Below, piece by piece: positions 1 to 7,665 of a stretch of DNA of 41,946 nt. Source of the DNA: Alkalicoccobacillus porphyridii (GTDB taxonomy: Bacteria; Bacillota; Bacilli; Bacillales; Bacillaceae_D). The position numbers and the translations under genes were made by a program. The stretch is from positions 1 to 41,946 of the forward strand of contig NZ_VLXZ01000020.1 in NCBI RefSeq assembly GCF_007293315.1. Direction: 5' to 3'. The notes beneath the pieces were generated by a model that saw only the letters and a list, made by a program, of their open reading frames with translations, was not told the DNA's origin and did not search any database. Every line of letters begins with the position of its first letter. Positions within the stretch are counted from its first letter, which is position 1.

Positions 1-885
1 GCTCTGGCTCTTGGTATTGCTCTGGTTCCTCTTGGTATGCGGGGCTTCTTTCTGGGTATCGGGCTCTGGCTCTTGGTCGGGGGCTCGGGCTTCTTGGTGT
101 GCAGGGCTTCTTTCTGAGTATCGTGCTCTGGGTCTTGGTATTGCTCTGGTTCCTCTTGATATGCAGGGCTTCTTTCTGGGTATCGTGCTCCGGGTCTTGG
201 TATTGCTCTGGTTCCTCTTGGTATGCCGGGCTTCTTTCTGGGTATCGGGCTTTGGGTCTTGGTATTGCTCTGGTTCCTCTTGGAGGCGGGGATTCTTTCT
301 GAGTATTGTGCTCTGGGTCTTGGTATTGCTCTGGTTCCTCTTGGTATGCCGGGCTTCTTTCTGGGTATCGGGATCTGGCTCATGGTAGGATGCTCGTTCC
401 TCTTGCTATGTCGATCTTCTTTCTGGGTATCGTGATCTGGCTCATGGTAGGATGCTCGTTCCTCTTGCTATGTCGATCTTCTTTCTGGGTATCGTGCTCT
501 GGCTCATGGTAGGATGCTCGTTCCTCTTGCTATGCCGAGTTTCTTTCTGGGTATCGTGCTCCGGTTCTTGGTATTGCGCTCATTCTTCTTGATATGCCGG
601 GCTTCTTTCTGGGTATCGTGCTCCGGCTCTTGGTGAGAGGCTCGTTCTTCTTGCTATGCGGGGCTTCTTTCTGAGTAAGGATCTAACGGAAAAATATGAG
701 GCAGTTCTTCTGAGTAAATTTATTTTCTTCTTAGTGTTGATGCCGTCCTTCTTGCTAAGCAGACTTTCTTCTTGGTTATTCAACTAGAGTTCTGAGTGAT
801 TCAATCAAACCTCTTGGTAAAGAGGTTTCCTTCTTAGTAAGTAATCAATTGCTCTTGTTAAATACCGCCTCTTCCTTGCTAAATT
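1..885 (+). repeat. Intergenic tandem array A1, 62-bp units of three ~20.7-bp subunits
   Basis: Copies of a 62-bp unit begin near 43, 105, 167, 229, 290, 352, 413, 475, 537, 600 and 662. Each unit splits into three subunits with cores like CTCTTGGTAT or TTCTGGGTAT (for example at 8, 29, 50 and 70, spaced 21, 21 and 20). From about 690 to 885 the sequence decays, but cores such as CTTCTTAGT, CTTCTTGCTA and CTCTTGGTAA still recur about every 20-21 bp. The array runs off the left edge of the window. The period is not a multiple of three, and open frames through it only translate the repeat, so I call no gene here. Confidence 0.93.
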
Positions 886-963
886 TCTCCATATTTATTT
901 TTTTACGAGCAGGAATTTACGTGCTGTGAAACGAATAATACCTAGACAAAGGAGTGAGAAATC

Positions 964-1971
964 ATGACGATTGTTAAACGTAGGACAGAGCCACTGCGAA
1001 TGGCTCAGCTGGAGGCGTTAATAAGACGACTACCTTATGCACATGAACAAATTCCACAGATTCAAGAGGAATTAGCAAAACAGCGAGTCGGATATCAAGG
1101 TGAGAAGTCACTGCACTACTACTTTAGCTTCCTCTCCACCGAGCAAATGTATCTACTTCATGACGTCCGCCTGCTTGGCACAAATGGGTACCACTTTCAA
1201 ATGGATACACTTCTTCTGACCCCGGGTTTCATAGCCATTATTGAGATCAAAAATTACACAGGCACCATCTATTTTGACCCAGACACCCATCAAGTTACCC
1301 GCTCTACCTCCCATTCAAATGATGAACTTCTCCCTAACCCGCTCCTTCAGCTTAACATTCAGAAAGCGCAGCTAAAAGGTTGGTTAGCCCAACAAGAGTG
1401 GCCACTAGTTCCAATCCTTCAACTTGTTGTCTTTAGTGACCCTTCCACGAAAATTATCTCGACCCCAAAAAACGCACACCTATTAAAAAAAGTCTCCACT
1501 GCACCAGCCTTCCTATCAAAAATTAGAGAGCTGCAGACCCTCTATTCTAAAACTTATGTATTGAACTCTGAGTTAAAACAATTGGCTGATGCACTAGCAG
1601 AACATCACACACCGTTACAATCAAATATTCTCAAGGAATTTAATATTAAAAGGAACTCTATTATTTCCGGAGTATTTTGCCCTTCTTGTCATAAACCTAC
1701 ATTGGTCCGCGGAGTAATTATCGGCAAATGGTTCTGCCCGGAGTGTCAGGTCTCCTCAAAGCACGCTCACATAAACGCGCTTGAAGACTATTTTCTATTA
1801 CTCAACAAGAATGTTTCTAGTCTGGAAATTCATCAGTTTCTCCACACCGCCACAAGGCAGCAAGCCTATGATCTCTTGAAGCCCTTTTCTCTTAGTCCCC
1901 TAGGCGGCGCATTCCGTTCAAGGCGCTATGAACTGCGCTATCCCTTGCCGTTAGGAATTACTGGGGATTAG
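964..1971 (+). CDS. NERD-domain protein with zinc ribbon and probable C-terminal helix-turn-helix
   Basis: A 335-residue protein of the NERD (nuclease-related domain) type. Residues about 40-165 hold the domain, with GYQGEKSL (GE at 46-47), HDVRL, FQMDTLLL (Asp81) and IIEIKNY (Glu94, Lys96). This spacing resembles the PD-(D/E)xK nuclease core. A four-cysteine zinc ribbon follows (Cys239, 242, 258, 261). The last 60 residues look like a winged or helix-turn-helix fold. The ATG has a good AAGGAG site 8-9 bp upstream. The gene is flanked on both sides by arrays sharing the core CTTCTTGGTA in the same orientation. A paralogue lies at 9339-10331. Nuclease activity is inferred from the family, and the biological role is unknown. 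Confidence 0.85.
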   Translation: MTIVKRRTEPLRMAQLEALIRRLPYAHEQIPQIQEELAKQRVGYQGEKSLHYYFSFLSTEQMYLLHDVRLLGTNGYHFQMDTLLLTPGFIAIIEIKNYTGTIYFDPDTHQVTRSTSHSNDELLPNPLLQLNIQKAQLKGWLAQQEWPLVPILQLVVFSDPSTKIISTPKNAHLLKKVSTAPAFLSKIRELQTLYSKTYVLNSELKQLADALAEHHTPLQSNILKEFNIKRNSIISGVFCPSCHKPTLVRGVIIGKWFCPECQVSSKHAHINALEDYFLLLNKNVSSLEIHQFLHTATRQQAYDLLKPFSLSPLGGAFRSRRYELRYPLPLGITGD

Positions 1972-1987
1972 TTTATCGCATTGTATA

Positions 1988-2545
1988 GGTATTGGTAATG
2001 GCTCTGTCCTTCTTTGTAATCACCTCATACTTCTTGGTATCGACCCTCGCTTCTTGGTAAATCCGACATCCTTCTTTGTAATTACTTCATGCTTCTTGGT
2101 ATCGCTCCTTGCTTCTTGGTAAACCCGCCGTACTTCTTGATTATCGAACTATTTCTCTTGGTACCGCTCCTTACTTCTTGGTAAGTCCACCTTTCTTCTT
2201 TGTAATCACCACATACTACTTGGTATCATCCTCACTTCTTGGTAAACCCACCGTCCTTCTTGATTATCACCCCATTTCTCTTGGTACCGCTTCTTGCTTC
2301 TTGGTAAATCCTCCGTCCTTCTTTGTGTCACTTCATACTTCTTGGTATCTCCCCTCGCTTCTTGATAAACCCACCACCCTTCTGGATTATCACCCCATTT
2401 CTCTTGATACCGCTCCTTGCTTCTTGGTAAGTCCTCCGTCCTTCTTTGTCTTCATCTCATTCTTCTTGGTACCGCTCCTCGCTTCTTGATAGACCCGCCA
2501 TCCTTCTTAATAATGACCACGTCTTTCTTAGTATCGCACCTCGCA
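1988..2545 (+). repeat. Intergenic tandem array A2, core CTTCTTGGTA every 20/21/21 bp
   Basis: About 27 cores of the type CTTCTTGGTA, CTTCTTTGTA or CTTCTTGATA start at 2009, 2030, 2050, 2071, 2092, 2112, 2133, 2154, 2174, 2195, 2216, 2235, 2256, 2277, 2297, 2318 and so on to 2524. The spacing is almost always 20, 21, 21, which gives a 62-bp super-period, the same as A1. The core is also that of A1, so the NERD gene at 964-1971 sits inside one repeat family. Linkers on the plus strand are pyrimidine-rich. The array stops about 10 bp before the spoIIQ terminator. It holds no credible gene. Confidence 0.93.
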
Positions 2546-2554
2546 CCCACTCCA

Positions 2555-2590
2555 CAAAAAAACCACTAGCATCATATGGATGCTAGTGGT
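2555..2590 (-). terminator. Rho-independent terminator of spoIIQ
   Basis: On the minus strand, ACCACTAGCATC pairs with GATGCTAGTGGT around a 5-nt loop, followed by a run of T. It lies just after the spoIIQ stop codon and next to the end of array A2. Confidence 0.93.
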
Positions 2591-2606
2591 TCAGATAGGC
2601 TACTTA

Positions 2607-3470
2607 TTACGTGTTAGAAGATTCACTTGGGACGAGGCCTGATTTTTCGCCATCAGCTGGAGCTTTTTCTTGTTCTCCGTCCTCTTTATCTTCTTCTTTT
2701 TCTTCATCGGCACCTTGTTCTGGTGCTTCTTTTTCAGCATTTTCTGATTCTTTGACTGCTTGTTCTAGTGATTGTCCAAATACTTCTTCTGGGTTCAGTG
2801 CGACGCCTTCGTTGTCACGGATTTCAAAGTGAACGTGTACGCCTGCTGCTTCGTTGTACAGGTTACGGCCAGCTTCACCTAGTTTGTCACCTTGTGATAC
2901 AGTGTCACCTTCTTCTACAGCAAGTGATGCTAAGCTGCTATAGTGTGTTTTTACACCATCGTCGTGTGTGATTTCAACAACATTTCCAAGGGTAGAATCC
3001 TGTTGGGCTTTTGTTACTTTTCCACTTAGAGCGGCAACGACGTCAAAGCCTTCTTCTGTTTGTGCACCGAAATCCACACCTTTGTTCATACGATACGTAT
3101 TGCTGAAATACACAAGGGATGCTTGTTGCTCTTCAGCGGTTGCGGATTCGTCGTAGAAATGTCCGATAATCTCTGCTTCTGCTTCATCTAATGTTGGTTT
3201 GACAATAACTTCACTTGATGATTGAACGGGTACCGCTTCTTCATCTCTCGGGTCATAGCCTGTTTCGAATTGATCACCTGGTTGTTCTTGGGTGCCTTGA
3301 TCTTGGAGATCAGATCCTAGGTCTTGACCTTGAAAATAGAATACGGAGCTTAGAATGGCTGCTGCGGCTGCTAGATAGACAGCTGGTAATACCCAGCGTT
3401 TGCGTAATAAACGTTGTGCTTGAGTCCATTTTGTTTCATTTTTAGAAGATCGATTGTTATCTTCTTTCAT
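2607..3470 (-). CDS. spoIIQ: Stage II sporulation protein SpoIIQ (degenerate LytM/M23 protein)
   Basis: A 287-residue forespore membrane protein. In the family, SpoIIQ binds SpoIIIAH across the intermembrane space to form the engulfment zipper and the feeding-tube channel. A short basic cytoplasmic tail is followed by one membrane segment (about 27-47) and a LytM/M23 domain (about 115-232). The first metal-site motif reads NKGVDFG, with Asn129 where an active peptidase has His, while HVHFE (212-216) is kept. It is therefore probably not an active endopeptidase, as in B. subtilis. The C-terminal 50 residues are very rich in Glu and Asp. The ATG has a GAGGTGATG-type ribosome site. Position next to spoIID supports the name. 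Confidence 0.92.
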   Translation of the reverse strand: MKEDNNRSSKNETKWTQAQRLLRKRWVLPAVYLAAAAAILSSVFYFQGQDLGSDLQDQGTQEQPGDQFETGYDPRDEEAVPVQSSSEVIVKPTLDEAEAEIIGHFYDESATAEEQQASLVYFSNTYRMNKGVDFGAQTEEGFDVVAALSGKVTKAQQDSTLGNVVEITHDDGVKTHYSSLASLAVEEGDTVSQGDKLGEAGRNLYNEAAGVHVHFEIRDNEGVALNPEEVFGQSLEQAVKESENAEKEAPEQGADEEKEEDKEDGEQEKAPADGEKSGLVPSESSNT

Positions 3471-3514
3471 TTCTCATCACCTCAGCAACCATTCTGAACA
3501 GATTACTAGAAATA

Positions 3515-3546
3515 TATACATTCCCTTTGAAAAAATTTTTTATGAT
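3515..3546 (-). promoter_or_regulatory. Candidate sigma-F promoter of spoIIQ
   Basis: On the minus strand, ATCATA is followed by 16 bp and GGAATGTATA. This loosely resembles the sigma-F pattern (GYATA, then GGnnAnAnT), and spoIIQ is a known sigma-F gene. The match at the -10 element is imperfect, so this is tentative. Confidence 0.3.
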
Positions 3547-3589
3547 TCTTTTCACAACAACGGTTAAGCGATTCTAGTAATCAACAGAG

Positions 3590-3695
3590 TTATTCACAGA
3601 TCCACAGACTTTTCCACATAAAGTGGTTTTTATCCACAAAAAAAGAGACCGTCTACTCATTTTTCTTGAGCATACTGGCCTCAACCTGTGGATTA
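3590..3695. promoter_or_regulatory. Cluster of DnaA-box-like sequences upstream of spoIIQ
   Basis: TTATTCACA (3590), AGATCCACA (3598), TTTTCCACA (3610), a perfect TTATCCACA (3630) and, on the other strand, TAATCCACA (3687-3695, overlapping the spoIID stop). Three boxes in the same orientation start exactly 20 bp apart (3590, 3610, 3630). The DnaA consensus is TTATNCACA. Five sites within 106 bp of non-coding DNA are unlikely by chance. Function is inferred. Confidence 0.65.
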
Positions 3696-4721
3696 CTTTA
3701 TTTTTGCTGTGACGATTTCTGCAAAGTGATCGATTGCATCTAATTCAATTCCCTGATAATAGTGCTGCACAATGGCATCATACGTTTTTCCTTCCTTCGC
3801 CATACCGTTTGCACCATATTGACTCATGCCTACTCCATGGCCCCAGCCTTTTGTTTTGACAGTGACCCTTCCATTTTGTCGGCTCCATTCAAAGTCTGAC
3901 GAGTCTAAGCCAAGAAATTCTCTAATGTCTCGTCCTGAAAACGTTTCTCCGCCAACGGTAACTGAAGCAACACGTTCACCATTTGTCCGTTCTACATTCG
4001 TTTCCATGGAACCGTCTTCTGGCAGTGTAATTCCTAGCTTCTGCTCTATTTCCGCTTCACTAAACTCTTTTTCCGCTGTGAATCTTGGAGAACTTTCATC
4101 CCATGGGCTTTCTACACTGCGCAGATATGGGATCGCATTTTTATAGTAATCCTCGGAATTTTCCGTGAAGCCATTACTTGTGGAAAAGTAAGATACCGAA
4201 ATAGGTGCGTCGTTATAGGTCATGACTTGTCCGGAGGTTTCTGCGACAGCTTCCTGCACTCGTTTATAATTGGCATCAAAGTCTTGTCCCCATTTTTGGC
4301 GTAACTCTTCTACATCTTGATAAACCTGATGAGTGACAGTATCAGAAACTAAAGCACCATTTTCAAGACTGACTTTTTCTGCATGAATCATCTGATTAAT
4401 GATATATGTTCTTGCAGCTAATGCTTGTGCTTTTAACGCTTCCATCTCAAATGACGGAGACATCTCGGATGAGACTACACCTGTTACGTACTCTTCAAGC
4501 GGAACGTTTTCTATTACACTTTGTTGACTTCTGTACACACTTACTTCTAAGTCAGACAATTCATCACTCCCGTCCTCTTTTGCCAAGTCTTCTTTTGATG
4601 GCTGTTTTTCTGCCGAGACAGGAAAAGTTGACTCTCCATCTGAAAAAAATGCGACCATAACTGATGGAATAATTAGTACAGCTACAAACAGTAAGACAAT
4701 CACCCAGACAATTCGTTTCAT
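3693..4721 (-). CDS. spoIID: Stage II sporulation protein D, septal peptidoglycan lytic transglycosylase
   Basis: SpoIID is a mother-cell membrane enzyme that cleaves glycan strands and, with SpoIIM and SpoIIP, drives septal thinning and engulfment. I take the ATG at 4721 (start MKRIVWVIVLL, 342 residues). It has GGAGG six bases upstream, whereas the longer frame reading from 4772 lacks a comparable site. One N-terminal membrane anchor is followed by the SpoIID domain, including SSEMSPSFEMEALKAQALAARTY and the C-terminal signature KGWGHGVGMSQYGANGMA. A sigma-E-like promoter lies upstream at 4757-4784. Gene order murA, spoIID, spoIIQ matches B. subtilis. Confidence 0.95.
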   Translation of the reverse strand: MKRIVWVIVLLFVAVLIIPSVMVAFFSDGESTFPVSAEKQPSKEDLAKEDGSDELSDLEVSVYRSQQSVIENVPLEEYVTGVVSSEMSPSFEMEALKAQALAARTYIINQMIHAEKVSLENGALVSDTVTHQVYQDVEELRQKWGQDFDANYKRVQEAVAETSGQVMTYNDAPISVSYFSTSNGFTENSEDYYKNAIPYLRSVESPWDESSPRFTAEKEFSEAEIEQKLGITLPEDGSMETNVERTNGERVASVTVGGETFSGRDIREFLGLDSSDFEWSRQNGRVTVKTKGWGHGVGMSQYGANGMAKEGKTYDAIVQHYYQGIELDAIDHFAEIVTAKIK

Positions 4722-4756
4722 AGCAGTCCTCCAATACCAATCTAACACTACTCTTA

Positions 4757-4784
4757 ACTGTATGCTTATCATAGGCCAAGTAGA
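4757..4784 (-). promoter_or_regulatory. Candidate sigma-E promoter of spoIID
   Basis: On the minus strand CATACAGT fits the sigma-E -10 consensus (CATACAnT) exactly. TCTACTT lies 13 bp upstream as a weak -35. It starts 36 bp before the spoIID ATG. spoIID is a known sigma-E gene. Confidence 0.6.
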
Positions 4785-4792
4785 ACGTATAA

Positions 4793-4823
4793 GAAAAAGC
4801 CATTCACGCTAATGAATGACTTT
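4793..4823 (-). terminator. Rho-independent terminator of murA
   Basis: On the minus strand, AAAGTCATTCA pairs with TGAATGGCTTT around TTAGCG (one G-T pair), followed by T residues. It separates murA from the spoIID promoter. Confidence 0.85.
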
Positions 4824-4871
4824 TTTTGACCAAAAACTGCTGTCACCTTTTATCATTTCCTAGGCAATAAA

Positions 4872-6209
4872 CTAGTTTGTGGACGTATTTAGACTTAATG
4901 ATGCTGCTGTTTCGAGTGAAGCTGCTGCTTCCTCGACATTTTCTTCTACTTGTTGGATGCGTTCAACGTCCGCACCTAGTGCAAAGAGCTTGCCAGCTAG
5001 ATCAACATAACCGCGGTCGATGTGCTTCAGCTCTGTTACACGAGTAATTCCTTCTGAGACAAGACCAGCAATGACTAGAGCGGCTCCAGCACGAAGATCA
5101 GTAGACGCTACTTCTGCACCCTGCAAATTATTAGGACCTGTAATAATGGCAGAACGACCTTCAATCTTAATATTACTGTTCATACGACGGAATTCCTCTA
5201 CATGCATAAAGCGGTTTTCAAAAACCGTCTCGGTAATAACACTTGTACCTTCAGCTTGTAAAAGAAGAGCCATCATTTGCGCCTGCATATCCGTAGGGAA
5301 ACCTGGATGAGGCATTGTTTTTAAGTCAACAGCTTTAAGCTTTTCAGGCCCAACAATACGTAGGCCATTCGATACTTCTGTAATACCTACGCCCATTTCT
5401 TCCATTTTGGCGATAAGTGGACGAAGATGCTCAGCCACTGCTCCTTCAACAATCACGTCTCCTTGCGTAATCGCAGCTGCTACCATAAAGGTACCTGCTT
5501 CAATACGATCAGGGATCACGGTATGATCTGCAGCAGTAATTTTGTCCACACCTTCAATACGAATGACACCTGTGCCAGCACCACGTACTTTAGCACCCAT
5601 CGCATTTAAGTAGTTAGCTAAGCAGACAATCTCTGGTTCTTCTGCTACATTCTCAAGAATCGTTGTTCCTTCAGCTAGTACAGCCGCCATCATGATGTTC
5701 TCTGTTGCGCCAACACTCGGGAAGTCGAGGTAAATCTTAGCACCTTGAAGACGCCCATCGATGCTTGCTTCGATAAAGCCATTACCAATTTCTACTGATG
5801 CACCCATGGCTTCAAAGCCTTTGAGATGCTGATCGATCGGACGTGAGCCAATTGCACATCCACCTGGAAGGGCAATACGAGCCTTACCTATACGAGCCAA
5901 AAGTGGGCCCATTACAAGGAAGGATGCTCTCATTTTTCGAACATATTCAAATGGTGCTTCTGTTTTTAATTCTTTAGTCGCATCGACCACAAACTGTCCG
6001 TTCTCATAACTTACTTCAGCATTTAAATTCTTTAGTACTTCTTTCATTGTATATACATCAGCGAGTGCCGGTACCTCATGAATTGTGCTAGTACCTTCTT
6101 CAGCTAAAATAGATGCAGCAATAACAGGTAATACAGCGTTCTTTGCGCCTTCTACCTTGACGGATCCGCGCAACTTGTTACCGCCGCGGACGATAATTTT
6201 CTCCAACAT
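4872..6209 (-). CDS. murA: UDP-N-acetylglucosamine 1-carboxyvinyltransferase
   Basis: Catalyses the first committed step of peptidoglycan synthesis, transfer of enolpyruvate from PEP to UDP-GlcNAc, in the cytoplasm. The protein has 445 residues. The conserved N-terminal GAKNAVLP carries the PEP-contacting lysine, and the loop [12 protein letters not shown] holds the catalytic Cys118, so fosfomycin should be able to alkylate it. The C-terminus has a short Glu/Ala/Ser-rich extension of about 25 residues beyond the usual end. The ATG has a GGAGGGG site. Position beside ywmB and spoIID corresponds to murAA of B. subtilis rather than the second paralogue. Confidence 0.97.
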   Translation of the reverse strand: MLEKIIVRGGNKLRGSVKVEGAKNAVLPVIAASILAEEGTSTIHEVPALADVYTMKEVLKNLNAEVSYENGQFVVDATKELKTEAPFEYVRKMRASFLVMGPLLARIGKARIALPGGCAIGSRPIDQHLKGFEAMGASVEIGNGFIEASIDGRLQGAKIYLDFPSVGATENIMMAAVLAEGTTILENVAEEPEIVCLANYLNAMGAKVRGAGTGVIRIEGVDKITAADHTVIPDRIEAGTFMVAAAITQGDVIVEGAVAEHLRPLIAKMEEMGVGITEVSNGLRIVGPEKLKAVDLKTMPHPGFPTDMQAQMMALLLQAEGTSVITETVFENRFMHVEEFRRMNSNIKIEGRSAIITGPNNLQGAEVASTDLRAGAALVIAGLVSEGITRVTELKHIDRGYVDLAGKLFALGADVERIQQVEENVEEAAASLETAASLSLNTSTN

Positions 6210-6246
6210 AGTCCCCTCCGCGTCAAGTTTATTCTCTTCTATATCA

Positions 6247-7008
6247 TCAATATTCAGTCGTAATAATAGGCGTTCCTATTGTCACAGTTGTCCCTGTGCC
6301 CAAAGCTGAATCAGCTCTTAATGCAATCTGGACATTCATCGGTTTGCCAGCGGTTATCATTTGGTCCTTCCACACAGTAGTATATGCGGAAACCGAGACA
6401 AACGTTTCTTCTGTTATAAACTCTACCTCTTCGGCATCAAGAGTCTTCATATAGGAATGGGCCTTTTCCAAAAGTGAATCACTTTTAAGTATTGGTGCAT
6501 CAGATGTGCTTTTCACCTGTGTGTAAAGCGATGCCGTGTCCATAGTAAATAGCAACATTCGATTTTGTAGTTTGTCTGCCAACTCATAACGACGCCAATC
6601 AGAGGCCTCATTGCCTGTCAGTTTGTACGTGTACGTGAGCGTATGGGAGTCATTTTCAGGATATGCCATAATGCGCAACGACTCCTGTACTCCATTAGCA
6701 GGTTGTAATTGATATTCAGCTGTCCATTCAGTTGCACTAGTGTCCAGATACGTTTGGTTCCAGCCCTCAAGCTGAAGACCCAAATTATGTACATGCTGGT
6801 GGAACGATTTAGATGATTCTATTGTTCCTTGTACGTCTCTTGCAAGCACCTGCCACTCCTCCACATCAAGCTCTTCGGAGTGTACTAGTCCAAGGATCGT
6901 CTCAATTGGTTGAATGACCCGTTCAGCCTGCATACCGTCCTGTTTTGTATAAACAAACACAATCAAAGACATAATAAGTAAGCTCAACAGAACCTTCATC
7001 CATCCCAT
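6247..7008 (-). CDS. ywmB: YwmB family protein, membrane-anchored, function unknown
   Basis: A 253-residue protein with one N-terminal hydrophobic segment (residues about 4-20), followed by an extracytoplasmic alpha/beta region. Family members share a TATA-binding-protein-like fold, but no biochemical role is established. It is placed by length, by overall sequence character and by its position between ywzB and murA, as in B. subtilis. It starts at an ATG nine bases after AAGGAG and ends 37 bp before murA, so it is probably co-transcribed with murA. Confidence 0.85.
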   Translation of the reverse strand: MGWMKVLLSLLIMSLIVFVYTKQDGMQAERVIQPIETILGLVHSEELDVEEWQVLARDVQGTIESSKSFHQHVHNLGLQLEGWNQTYLDTSATEWTAEYQLQPANGVQESLRIMAYPENDSHTLTYTYKLTGNEASDWRRYELADKLQNRMLLFTMDTASLYTQVKSTSDAPILKSDSLLEKAHSYMKTLDAEEVEFITEETFVSVSAYTTVWKDQMITAGKPMNVQIALRADSALGTGTTVTIGTPIITTEY

Positions 7009-7103
7009 TTATACCCGCTCCTTTTACAAACTGTTCTTACTTACAGTTTGACCACAGGAGAGCTCGGCATACATGGAAGTTAGAGTCACTAATCGACAGC
7101 TTT

Positions 7104-7337
7104 CTACCACAAATATTGAAGAAGTCTTGAGGCTTGAAGATACTCCAGAAAGAAGCGGCTGACCAAATACGCTAACGCAAGAGCTGTCAGCAATCTAAGC
7201 ATTATTGCCTGAGGACCTTTAGGTTCTCTGACAAATAAGTCAAACCGAAAGCTCGCAAGCGCCCACCAGCATAATCCTAAACTAAATAGATTTACTAGTA
7301 TTTGAATCAGTGCGTCTTGCCCGAATCCATCTGTCAC
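7104..7337 (-). CDS. ywzB: DUF1146 family small membrane protein YwzB
   Basis: A 77-residue protein with two hydrophobic segments (about 10-30 and 46-66), separated by the basic/acidic loop FVREPKGPQA typical of DUF1146. Function is unknown. The start is GTG at 7337, eight bases after GGGAG; an ATG four bases upstream is out of frame. In B. subtilis this gene directly follows atpC. Here it is separated from atpC by about 3.4 kb of accessory DNA (BCCT transporter, NERD gene, array A3). Confidence 0.88.
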   Translation of the reverse strand: MTDGFGQDALIQILVNLFSLGLCWWALASFRFDLFVREPKGPQAIMLRLLTALALAYLVSRFFLEYLQASRLLQYLW

Positions 7338-7665
7338 CCATAAAACTCCCTTTCTTACAATTCATAACCATTGTAAGATTATTTGCCGTATTTCAATTTA
7401 CAAACTTGTTATAGTTCAATTGGACGATGAAGCAATCCACACTCAACTATAACGGATCTTAATTAAAAAAGCTATAACAAATCGATGTAGAAAATAAAAA
7501 AAAGTTCGTAAAAGTTGACAATTAAAGACACAATTCGATTAACCCACATAAATGAGTCTTTTTGCCCTGTATTTTCTTTACCCCCCTGATCTCATAAATA
7601 ATCCTCTATTTTTTAATTTAGAGAAAAAGACCTGAGACATCTGTCATCAAGCCTTTTTCACCGCT
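7338..7665. other. Non-coding gap between BCCT transporter and ywzB
   Basis: AT-rich, no credible gene. It holds the BCCT terminator at its right end and presumably the ywzB promoter at its left. A repeated TATAAC motif occurs as an inverted pair, TTGTTATAG (7406-7414) with AACTATAAC (7445-7453) and CTATAACAA (7472-7480), which could be an operator. TTGTAA, 16 bp, TAATCT on the minus strand is a weak promoter candidate. Confidence 0.5.
7622..7656 (-). terminator. Rho-independent terminator of the BCCT transporter gene
   Basis: On the minus strand, AGGCTTGA pairs with TCAGGTCT (two G-T pairs) around an 11-nt loop, followed by TTTTT. It lies ten bases after the stop codon. Confidence 0.75.

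Noticed and set aside
1-2545. CRISPR array
   Set aside because: Units have no constant repeat separated by unique spacers; the whole 20- or 62-bp unit is similar from copy to copy, and no cas genes are near.
2607-3470. Active M23 endopeptidase
   Set aside because: The first metal-binding His is replaced by Asn (NKGVDFG), and gene context is that of spoIIQ, whose LytM domain is structural.
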